This document shows positions 17,083 through 23,871 of a stretch of 64,000 nucleotides of DNA, piece by piece. This stretch comes from JACCVL01 sp963704295 (GTDB lineage Bacteria; Actinomycetota; Actinomycetes; Propionibacteriales; Nocardioidaceae): assembly GCA_963704295.1 (NCBI GenBank), contig OY969884.1, positions 2,666,001 through 2,730,000 on the forward strand. The letters are read 5' to 3'. A model generated the notes under the pieces. That model had not been told where the DNA came from, did no database searches, and saw only the letters and a list, made by a program, of their open reading frames with translations. Each line of letters starts with the position of its first letter. Position 1 is the first letter of the stretch. A program made the translations under genes and the position numbers.

Positions 17083-17682
17083 TCAGAGCAGGCCGAGGAT
17101 CCGGTTCAGCAGGTTGGCCAGCCGCAGCCGCTCCACTGCGCTGAGCTGCGTGTCGTCCAGCAGCCCGGCGACGGCGCAGAGCAGGTTGCCGAGCAGGTTG
17201 CCGGCGCCCGGAGTCGCGACGATGTCCAGGACCACCCGGTTAAGGTGCACCTCGAGGCCGAGCAGGTTCAGGTCCAGCGGACCAAGCACCAGGTTCAGGA
17301 TGTCGCAGCTCTGGCCGCGCGCGGGAGACACCGTCCCGCTGGCGACCGGGATCAGGATCTGCTTGGACTTGTTGCCGACCAGCTCACCGTTCCCGCGGCG
17401 CAGCGTCGCGTGCAGGACGCCGTCGGCGTACACCTGGCCCTTCTTGACGATGAAGCGCTCGGGGTCGAACCGGCCCCGCACGGTGCCGTTGCGGCCGAAC
17501 TCGCCGCGCACGGACGAGGTGAGCTCGCCGGCTGGGCGCGAGTCGGACGCGGCGGCGACGCTGGCGGTCGGTGCGGCGGTGCCGCCCGACACGGCGGTGG
17601 CGGTTGGCGGGATGAACGTGGCGGCGAGCGCCGCGGCGGTGACAGCCGCGAGCCCCGTGCCGAGCGGGGTGGGGATGCGCAC
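17083..17682 (-). CDS. Secreted protein of unknown function
   Basis: 199 residues from the GTG at 17682, which has a GGAGGGAG site 7 bases upstream; the longer open frame above it is not coding. A signal peptide (about 1-35) precedes a variable region with basic GRF/GQV segments. The conserved C-terminal half (SCDILNLVLGPLDLNLLG, NLLGNLLCAVAGLLD) recurs in actinobacterial secreted hypothetical proteins. Two Cys are compatible with a disulfide. No function is known to me for the family. Confidence 0.75.
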   Translation of the reverse strand: MRIPTPLGTGLAAVTAAALAATFIPPTATAVSGGTAAPTASVAAASDSRPAGELTSSVRGEFGRNGTVRGRFDPERFIVKKGQVYADGVLHATLRRGNGELVGNKSKQILIPVASGTVSPARGQSCDILNLVLGPLDLNLLGLEVHLNRVVLDIVATPGAGNLLGNLLCAVAGLLDDTQLSAVERLRLANLLNRILGLL

Positions 17683-17855
17683 GATGGGTCTCCCTCCGTT
17701 GGGTGGTGCTCTGACCGGCGGCCGACCCGATCGCCCTGCTCGCCGGGTCCTGGCCAGGGTCAATGGACACCCGATGGACCCGGTCCGCAACTCGAGTACG
17801 TTCCGAGGACCCCCGCCCCGAGGTTCACCAGGGCCGGGTGGGGTACACAGAGGTC

Positions 17856-18884
17856 GTGCCCACGCCCCCTCCCGGTCCCGCGCCTCGACCGGTGCCCACG
17901 ATCGACGACCTGCGGGACGCGATCGTCGCCGACCTCCCGCTGCCCGGTCGCGGGCAGACGGAGCGGCGCTGGGCACACCTGGCCGACCTCGGTCGCCGCG
18001 ACCTCTCCCTGGCCAAGCTGGTCGAGCCACACCACGACGCCACCGCGATCCTCGCCGACCTGGGGGCGTCACCACCCGGGCCCGGTGAGGTGTGGGCGGT
18101 GTGGGCGGCCGAGCCGCCGGGTATGCGGCTGGAGGCGACCTCCGCCGGGGCGGGCGGGCCGGACGGGTCGTGGTGCCTCGAGGGAAGCAAGCCCTTCTGC
18201 TCCGGGGCTGCGGTGGTGACGCACGCCCTGGTCACGGCCACCGACGTGGACTCCGGCGCCGGGTCACGGCTGTTCGCCGTGGACCTGGCCGCCGAGCGGG
18301 ACGACACCGGCCGGCTCGGGGTCCAGCCGCCGACCTGGGTGGGACCCGGCATGGCTGCCGCCGACACCCGCACGATCACGCTCGACGGGGTCCCGGCCGT
18401 CCCGGTCGGCGAGGCCGGCGACTACGTGCATCGGGTGGGCTTCTGGCACGGGTCGATCGGGGTGGCCGCCTGCTGGGCCGGCGGCGTCCGCGGGGTGGCC
18501 GCCCGGTTGCTCGCCGCCGCCACCCGCCGCCCGCCCGACCCGCTCACCGCGGCGCATCTCGGCGCGGTCGCGGCCGCGGTCGACCGATGCGAGGCGGCGC
18601 TCGCGCTGGCCGCGGCCGAGGCGGACGCCGGCGAGCACCCGACGGCGGACGCCGCCCGCCGCCGGGCGGAGTCGGTACGCGCCACCGTGGTCGACGCGGC
18701 CGAGATCGTGATCGGGCACGTCGGACGGGCGCTCGGCCCCGGCCCGCTGGCCTTCGACGCCGAGCACAGCGCGCGGGTCGCCGACCTGCAGGTGTTCATC
18801 CGTCAACACCACGGCGAGGCCGACCTGGCCGCGCTGGGCCGGCTGGTGACCGAGCGGGCCGGCAACGGGGAGGAGCAGTGGTGA
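17856..18884 (+). CDS. Acyl-CoA dehydrogenase-like flavoprotein (first gene of a four-gene operon)
   Basis: 342 residues from the likely GTG at 17856; in-frame alternatives upstream overlap the divergent gene's promoter. It has the middle beta-domain of acyl-CoA dehydrogenases (SWCLEGSKPFCSGA, LFAVDL, TWVGPGMAAADTRTI) and a C-terminal helical bundle, but is shorter than usual enzymes (about 380) and diverged at the start. The catalytic Glu cannot be placed with certainty. The stop overlaps the PIG-L gene (GTGA). With its partners it probably works on one dedicated acyl or sugar substrate rather than in beta-oxidation. Confidence 0.8.
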   Translation: MPTPPPGPAPRPVPTIDDLRDAIVADLPLPGRGQTERRWAHLADLGRRDLSLAKLVEPHHDATAILADLGASPPGPGEVWAVWAAEPPGMRLEATSAGAGGPDGSWCLEGSKPFCSGAAVVTHALVTATDVDSGAGSRLFAVDLAAERDDTGRLGVQPPTWVGPGMAAADTRTITLDGVPAVPVGEAGDYVHRVGFWHGSIGVAACWAGGVRGVAARLLAAATRRPPDPLTAAHLGAVAAAVDRCEAALALAAAEADAGEHPTADAARRRAESVRATVVDAAEIVIGHVGRALGPGPLAFDAEHSARVADLQVFIRQHHGEADLAALGRLVTERAGNGEEQW

Positions 18885-19729
18885 CCGACCAGACCGAAGC
18901 GAACCAGTCGAACGAGTCGCAGCAGTCGCCGGGAGGCGACCCGCAGCCACGGGCCGGCGCCCACCCGGCGGCGACCGACGAGGCGGACTGGCGCGCGTGG
19001 CCGGGGCTCGCGCGGCTGCCGGAGCTCGAGCTGCCGGCACACGTCGACCGCGTCCTGGTGGTGTCGGCCCATCCCGACGACGACGTGCTCGCCCTCGGCG
19101 GGCTGCTGCAGCGCCTGGGCCGGCACGGCTGCCAGCCGGTGCTGGTCTGCGCGACCGACGGCGAGGCGTCGCACCCGGACAGCCCCACCGTGCTGTCGGA
19201 CGAGCTGGCCGCTCGGCGGACCACCGAGCTGTCGACCGCGTACGCGCGGCTCGGCCACGCCGGCGCCGAGCAGGTGCACCTGCACCTGCCGGACGGCCGG
19301 CTGGACGAGCACGTCGAGGAGCTCGCCGACCGGCTGGCTCCGCACCTGGCCGGCGCCGGGCTGGCGATCGCGCCCTGGACCGGGGACGGGCACCCCGACC
19401 ACCGGGCGGCCGGGCTGGCCACCGAGGCAGCCGTCGCCGAGCTGGGCCGGGTCGCCCGGGCGGTCGGCGGCCCGGGGGAGGCCTCCGTACCGGTGTGGGA
19501 GTACCCGGTCTGGGCCTGGCACTGGGCGCGTCCCGGGTCCGACGCGCTGCCCTGGTCCCGGGCCAGGATCCTCCGGCTGTCCGACGAGGAGCGGCGGAGC
19601 AAGGCCGAGGCGGTCGGGGAGTTCGGCTCGCAGCTCGAGCCGCTCGGCCCGGACCCCGCCGACGCCGTCGTGCTGCCGCCGGAGGTGCTCGCGCACTTCG
19701 AGCGGCCGTACGAGGTCGTGTTCACGTGA
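18881..19729 (+). CDS. PIG-L / LmbE family N-deacetylase
   Basis: Zinc-dependent deacetylase of the family that includes MshB and Mca of mycothiol metabolism, 282 residues. The metal site is AHPDDD (His64, Asp66, Asp67), and the second motif is GHPDHRAAG (171-179). A hydrophilic N-terminal tail of about 50 residues precedes the domain. It overlaps both neighbours by four bases. Its mate genes (methyltransferase, glycosyltransferase) suggest removal of an N-acetyl group from an amino-sugar conjugate. Confidence 0.88.
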   Translation: MTDQTEANQSNESQQSPGGDPQPRAGAHPAATDEADWRAWPGLARLPELELPAHVDRVLVVSAHPDDDVLALGGLLQRLGRHGCQPVLVCATDGEASHPDSPTVLSDELAARRTTELSTAYARLGHAGAEQVHLHLPDGRLDEHVEELADRLAPHLAGAGLAIAPWTGDGHPDHRAAGLATEAAVAELGRVARAVGGPGEASVPVWEYPVWAWHWARPGSDALPWSRARILRLSDEERRSKAEAVGEFGSQLEPLGPDPADAVVLPPEVLAHFERPYEVVFT

Positions 19730-20292
19730 CCGGGGCCGGCTACTTCGACGACCTGTACGCCGCCGCCCCCGACCCGTGGGGGCTCGCGACCGAGCCGTAC
19801 GAGGCGCGCAAGCACTCCCTCACCGTGGCGGCGCTGCCGCGCTCGCGCTACCGCCGGGCGTTCGAGCCGGGCTGCGCCATCGGCGTGCTCACCGCGCGGC
19901 TCGCCGACCGCTGCGCGGAGCTGCTCGCGTGGGACGGCGCCGCGGCCGCCGTCGCAGCGACGCGGGCGCGGGTCCCGGCGCCGCACGTGCGGGTGGCGCA
20001 GGCACGGGTGCCCGAGCAGTGGCCGGCGGGCAGCTTCGACCTGGTGCTGCTGTCCGAGCTGCTGTACTACCTGCCGGCTGCCGACCGCGCCGCGGTCGCG
20101 CGGCGGCTGCCGGCGACCGTCGAGCCGGGCGGGCATCTGGCGGCGGTGCACTGGCGGCACCCGTTCGCCGAGGCGGCCTGCACCGGGGACGAGGCGCACG
20201 CGGAGCTGGCGGCGCTGGCCGGCTTCCGGCTCCGCGCCGCGTACCTCGAAGACGACTTCCGGCTCGACGTCTGGGAGCGGGCGGGTGGCTGA
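19726..20292 (+). CDS. NodS-like SAM-dependent methyltransferase
   Basis: 188 residues from a GTG overlapping the PIG-L stop. The class I methyltransferase fold is seen: motif I FEPGCAIGVLT, acidic end of strand 2 at LAWDGA, and motif IV FDLVLLSELLYYLP. The start YFDDLYAAAPDPWGLATEPYE is typical of the NodS family (N-methylation of chito-oligosaccharides in rhizobia). NodS acts after a deacetylase, which matches the PIG-L neighbour. The substrate here is unknown. Confidence 0.85.
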   Translation: MTGAGYFDDLYAAAPDPWGLATEPYEARKHSLTVAALPRSRYRRAFEPGCAIGVLTARLADRCAELLAWDGAAAAVAATRARVPAPHVRVAQARVPEQWPAGSFDLVLLSELLYYLPAADRAAVARRLPATVEPGGHLAAVHWRHPFAEAACTGDEAHAELAALAGFRLRAAYLEDDFRLDVWERAGG

Positions 20293-20986
20293 CGGTCGCG
20301 TCGACGCGATGGCGGTCGTCGTCCCGGCGCGGGACGAGTCCGCCCAGATCGGCGCCTGCCTCGCCGGTGTTGCCGAGGCCCGGCGCACGGTGGCAAGGCA
20401 TGGGGTCCCGGTCGTGACCGTCGTGGTGGCCGACTGCTGTGACGACGACACCGCCGAGATAGCGGATCGGCTGGGGGCGCAGGTGCTGCAGACCGCGACG
20501 GGAGCGGTTGGTGCGGCCCGCGCCGCGGGGTGCGCGCTGGCGCTGCGGGTGCTCGCCGGGGTGCCGTCTCGGCGGATCTGGCTGGCCGGGACGGACGCGG
20601 ACACGGTGGTCCCGCCACAGTGGTTGTCGGCCCAGCTGCGAGCGGCCCAGGCCGGTTACGACGCGGCGGCCGGGCTGGTCCGGCTGGACGGTGGCGGGGG
20701 GCAGCCGGTCGCCGCCCGCTGGCACACCGACTACGACGCCGAGTGCCGGCGGGAGTGGCTGCACGGCCGGGTGCACGGCGCGAACCTCGGGATTCGCGGC
20801 GACGCGTACCGGCAGGTCGGCGGCTTCGACTCGGTCCCGGCGCACGAGGACCTGCGGCTGGTGCGGCGACTGCAGGCCGCCGGTCGTCCGGTGGCGTGGC
20901 CCGAGCAGCCGGCGGTGGTGACGTCTGCGCGGTTGCGCTCGCGGGCCCCCGCCGGGGTCGGGCGGGACCTGCGGCGGCTGGCCTGA
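20285..20986 (+). CDS. Glycosyltransferase family 2
   Basis: 233 residues from a GTG that overlaps the methyltransferase by eight bases. GT-A fold: AVVVPARDESAQI at the start, the donor site near VVADCCDDDT, the DXD-like motif in LAGTDADTVVP, and the acceptor/base region FDSVPAHEDLRLVRRL. No transmembrane segment is seen, so it is cytosolic or peripheral. It ends the four-gene operon, and together the genes suggest the making or editing of a glycoconjugate. Confidence 0.86.
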   Translation: MADGRVDAMAVVVPARDESAQIGACLAGVAEARRTVARHGVPVVTVVVADCCDDDTAEIADRLGAQVLQTATGAVGAARAAGCALALRVLAGVPSRRIWLAGTDADTVVPPQWLSAQLRAAQAGYDAAAGLVRLDGGGGQPVAARWHTDYDAECRREWLHGRVHGANLGIRGDAYRQVGGFDSVPAHEDLRLVRRLQAAGRPVAWPEQPAVVTSARLRSRAPAGVGRDLRRLA

Positions 20987-21011
20987 CCGTCCGTCGGGTG
21001 AGGGTGGGCGG

Positions 21012-21614
21012 TCAGCCGGCCTTGCGCGCGGCGCGGCGGCCGGCGCGGGCACCGGCCTTCTCGGTGCTGGCCGACTCGGTCGCGATGTCGCCGGTGATGC
21101 TCTCCAGGTGCGCCCGTACGAACCAGTGGAACAGCTCGAGGGTCTTGATCTGGCCGATCACCATGTCCTCGGTGACCGGGTCGAGCTCGCCGAGCTGCTG
21201 CTGAGCCTTGCGGTGGTCCTCGAGCAGCCCGACGTAGACGACGTCCAGGGCGCCCAGGTGCTCGTCGGTGGTGGCCCGACCGAGGCTGTAGTCGTCCCAC
21301 GACCGGTTGGTCGCGATCGCGCCCGGCGTGCCGATCGGCTCGGCACCCATCGTGGCGATGCGCTCGGCGGTCTCGTCCACCATGGCGCGGACCTCGGTCA
21401 CGTGCGGGTCGATCATCTCGTGCACCCCGATGAAGTGCGGGCCGATGACGTTCCAGTGCACGTGCTTGAGGGTCAGCGCGAGGTCGTTCAGCGCGTTCAG
21501 CCGGTCCTGCAGGATCTCGGCGACCTGGTTGCCCTGCTTGGGCGACAGGCCGGGCGTGGTGTAGCCGCCGAAGCGGGGGCGGGCGGTGGTCGACTTCTTC
21601 GAGGTCCGGGCCAT
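21012..21614 (-). CDS. dps: Dps-family ferritin (DNA protection in starvation)
   Basis: Dodecameric iron-storage/DNA-protecting protein, 200 residues. The intersubunit ferroxidase residues are visible: LTLKHVHWNVIGPHFIGVHE and later MIDPHVTEVRAMVDETAERI. A four-helix bundle is expected. Basic tails at both ends (TSKKSTTARPR and EKAGARAGRRAARKAG) are of the type that bind DNA in mycobacterial Dps. Convergent with the glycosyltransferase gene; only 25 bases separate the stops. Confidence 0.93.
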   Translation of the reverse strand: MARTSKKSTTARPRFGGYTTPGLSPKQGNQVAEILQDRLNALNDLALTLKHVHWNVIGPHFIGVHEMIDPHVTEVRAMVDETAERIATMGAEPIGTPGAIATNRSWDDYSLGRATTDEHLGALDVVYVGLLEDHRKAQQQLGELDPVTEDMVIGQIKTLELFHWFVRAHLESITGDIATESASTEKAGARAGRRAARKAG

Positions 21615-21727
21615 GTCTCCGAACCTAACCCGCGGTTCCTGCGGCGCAACCGGGCTGCAGCGGGAGCGAGGCGGGGGTCACACCGAGGCGCGGAGCGGGC
21701 GCTTGGGTTGCCTGTCACGCTGGGTGC

Positions 21728-22033
21728 ATGGCTGACACCCCCGCGATCGACATCGACACCAGCATCACCGACGTTCCGTCCCGGCAGCGCTTCGAGGCCC
21801 GCACCGGCGACGGCGACGTCGTGGGCTACTCGGCCTACCAGCGCTCCGGCGACGTGGTCGTGTTCACCCACACCGAGGTGGACGAGGCGTACGAGGGGGC
21901 CGGCGTCGGCGGGCAGCTGGTCCGGGTGGCGCTGGAGCAGGTGCGCAACGAGGGGCTGCAGGTGGACCCGCAGTGCCCGTTCGTGCGCTCGTGGATCGAG
22001 CGGCACGAGGACTACCACGACCTCGTCGCCTGA
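21728..22033 (+). CDS. Small GNAT-like N-acetyltransferase (YjdJ type)
   Basis: 101 residues, one domain. The acetyl-CoA loop is EGAGVGGQLVRVALEQVRNEG, and the end CPFVRSWIERHEDYHDL is the hallmark of the short YjdJ/Gtl group. These single-domain proteins bind acetyl-CoA; the acceptor is unknown. It stands alone between dps and a membrane-protein gene. Confidence 0.88.
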   Translation: MADTPAIDIDTSITDVPSRQRFEARTGDGDVVGYSAYQRSGDVVVFTHTEVDEAYEGAGVGGQLVRVALEQVRNEGLQVDPQCPFVRSWIERHEDYHDLVA

Positions 22034-22126
22034 TCGTTGGGTCGCGCCTGACTGGCGCGGGGGCCGGCCTGTGCCGGGGTCGTCGGCGCTAGCCTGCGGG
22101 GACCGGAGCCGCAGGGGAGCGAACCG

Positions 22127-22864
22127 ATGACCAGCCAGCCGCCGGACGCCGCCCGCGGGCAGCCCGCTGGCCAACCGGCGCCGCCACCACTGCCACCGCC
22201 ACCGCCGTGGCAGACCCAACCGATCCCCACCCCGTACGCGGAGCCGGGGGCCGGCCCCGGACCCGGCCCGGAGAACGGGCTGGGCACGGCCGGGCTGGTG
22301 CTCGCGATCCTGGCGTTCCTCGGCGCGTTCGTCCCGCTGGTCGGCCTGCTCGGGGTCCCGGTGGCGCTGGTGGCCATCGTGCTCGCCGTGCTCGGCCTCG
22401 TCCGGGTCTCCGTCGGCCGCGCCACCAACCGCGGGTCCGCCGTGACCGGCGTGCTGCTGGGCGTGCTGGCGCTGCTGGTCGCCGGGGCGAACGCCTGGCT
22501 GGTCGTGGTCACCGTGAACGAGCTCGACGAGGTGGTGGACGGATTCTCGGTGGGCTCCGGGGCGTCCGACAGCAGCCCGGACGGCACCGGACTGGCGGTC
22601 GGCAACTGGGAGGTGGTCGGCGCGATCAGGCCCAAGCCCGACGACGCCGGCGACTTCGGCGCCAGCTTCCGGGTGCGGAACGTCGGGACCGAGCGGGACT
22701 CGGCGATCCTCACCGTCACGGTGCGGCGCGGCCCCCGGGTGCTGGGGTCGCTGGCCTGCACCACCCCCGAAGTGCGGCCCGGCGTCACCACGACCGCGAC
22801 CTGCCTCTCGAGCTCTCGCTACCGCCCGGGCTGGACCGAGATCACCCTCGCCAACACGTTCTGA
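22127..22864 (+). CDS. DUF4190-type membrane protein
   Basis: 245 residues. A Pro-rich cytoplasmic tail (about 1-48) is followed by two hydrophobic segments (LVLAILAFLGAFVPLVGLL and VALVAIVLAVLGL) and a third (GVLLGVLALLVAGANAW), the DUF4190 pattern. A soluble extracytoplasmic beta-domain follows (about 150-245) with FRVRNVGTERDSAILTVTV. Cys216 and Cys226 could bond. A GGGGA-type site precedes the ATG. The function is not known; similar domains are often found in stress or secretion-linked proteins. Confidence 0.78.
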   Translation: MTSQPPDAARGQPAGQPAPPPLPPPPPWQTQPIPTPYAEPGAGPGPGPENGLGTAGLVLAILAFLGAFVPLVGLLGVPVALVAIVLAVLGLVRVSVGRATNRGSAVTGVLLGVLALLVAGANAWLVVVTVNELDEVVDGFSVGSGASDSSPDGTGLAVGNWEVVGAIRPKPDDAGDFGASFRVRNVGTERDSAILTVTVRRGPRVLGSLACTTPEVRPGVTTTATCLSSSRYRPGWTEITLANTF

Positions 22865-22963
22865 CCCGCCGAGCCACGGCGTTTCCCGCCGCCGCAAAGA
22901 TCGGCCGCGACACGCCGTGCACAACCGCGCAAGCGCGGCTCTCAGGGCGGTCAGGGAGGTGCT

Positions 22964-23107
22964 GACCTGCGGGTATGCCGGGCGCCCGACCGGTCCGGCG
23001 CAGAAATGTCGGCGACCTGCGGGAATCTCTTGTCATGCGCGGGCGCTCGGTCTACGGTGGCACTACATCTAGTAGTTACACCCTTGTGAGTTGCCCACAG
23101 GTTGTGT
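22964..23107 (+). promoter_or_regulatory. nrdR promoter with NrdR-box-like palindrome
   Basis: The 333-base gap before nrdR holds no gene. A fair promoter is TTGTCA (23030-23035), 17 bases, TACGGT (23053-23058). The palindrome ACTACATCTAGTAGT (23062-23076) follows at the expected start point and resembles NrdR boxes. A weaker partner CCACAGGTTGTGT lies at about 23094-23106, centre to centre about 31 bases, the spacing usual for paired NrdR boxes. Upstream, the 13-base sequence GACCTGCGGGWAT occurs twice (22964-22976, 23014-23026). NrdR autoregulation is inferred. Confidence 0.6.
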
Positions 23108-23197
23108 CACAGGTTCGGCCCGGTTGTGCACAGGCCAGCCGCCCGCATCCCCAGGCAATGCACAGATTCGTCCCCAACCACCGGGAGGAGGCACCCG

Positions 23198-23689
23198 ATG
23201 CACTGCCCGTACTGCAAGCACACCGACACCCGGGTGCTCGACTCCCGGGTGGCCGAGGACGGTGGCGCGATCCGCCGCCGGCGGGCCTGCCAGGACTGTG
23301 ACCGGCGGTTCAGCACGGTGGAGCAGATCCAGCTCACGGTGGTGAAGAAGTCCGGCGTCACCGAGGCGTTCAACCGGGACAAGGTCGTCGCCGGCGTCCG
23401 CAAGGCGTGCAAGGGCCGCCCGGTCACCGACGCCGACCTGGCGCTGCTCGGCCAGGAGGTCGAGGACGCGTTGCGCAGCATCGGCAGCGCCGAGATCCCC
23501 GCCGACGAGGTCGGTCTGGCGGTCCTGGAGCCGCTGCGCCGGCTCGACCAGGTGGCCTACCTGCGCTTCGCCAGCGTCTACAAGAGCTTCGACTCCGTCG
23601 ACGACTTCGCCGACGAGGTCGCGGCGCTGATGGCCGAGCGGGCAGCGCTCGCCGCCCGACCCGCCCCGGAGGCGGAGCACCACCCCTAG
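23198..23689 (+). CDS. nrdR: Ribonucleotide reductase regulator NrdR
   Basis: ATP/dATP-sensing repressor of ribonucleotide reductase genes, 163 residues from the ATG at 23198 (GGAGGAG 7 bases before). Zinc ribbon: Cys3, Cys6, Cys31, Cys34 (HCPYC, ACQDC). ATP-cone from about 46 (VVKKSGVTEAFNRDKVVAGV) to 140 (YKSFDSVDDF). It directly precedes its target nrdJ, as in Streptomyces. Confidence 0.97.
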   Translation: MHCPYCKHTDTRVLDSRVAEDGGAIRRRRACQDCDRRFSTVEQIQLTVVKKSGVTEAFNRDKVVAGVRKACKGRPVTDADLALLGQEVEDALRSIGSAEIPADEVGLAVLEPLRRLDQVAYLRFASVYKSFDSVDDFADEVAALMAERAALAARPAPEAEHHP

Positions 23690-23696
23690 ACCGCCG

Positions 23697-23732
23697 CCGG
23701 CGGCACGTGCAGGGGAAGGCACGTGCCGCCGG
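23697..23732. terminator. Perfect hairpin between nrdR and nrdJ
   Basis: CCGGCGGCACGTGC (23697-23710) pairs with GCACGTGCCGCCGG (23719-23732) over an 8-base loop: 14 base pairs without a mismatch. It starts 8 bases after the nrdR stop. It could end or attenuate transcription, setting the nrdR:nrdJ ratio. No U-run follows. It does not resemble a cobalamin riboswitch. Confidence 0.6.
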
Positions 23733-23871
23733 TGGCTCCCAGCCCGACGCTCCGACCCCCGCCCACCCCGCAACCCCGCACCGCTCACCGATCGAAGGGG
23801 ACCCCCGCAGATGACCGACTCCGCCAGCTCAGCCGCCAACGGCGCCACCACGACCGACACCGGCCCCGCCG

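Noticed and set aside
23690..23810. Cobalamin riboswitch before nrdJ
   Set aside because: Expected because the enzyme uses B12, but no B12-box-like sequence is present; only a simple hairpin.
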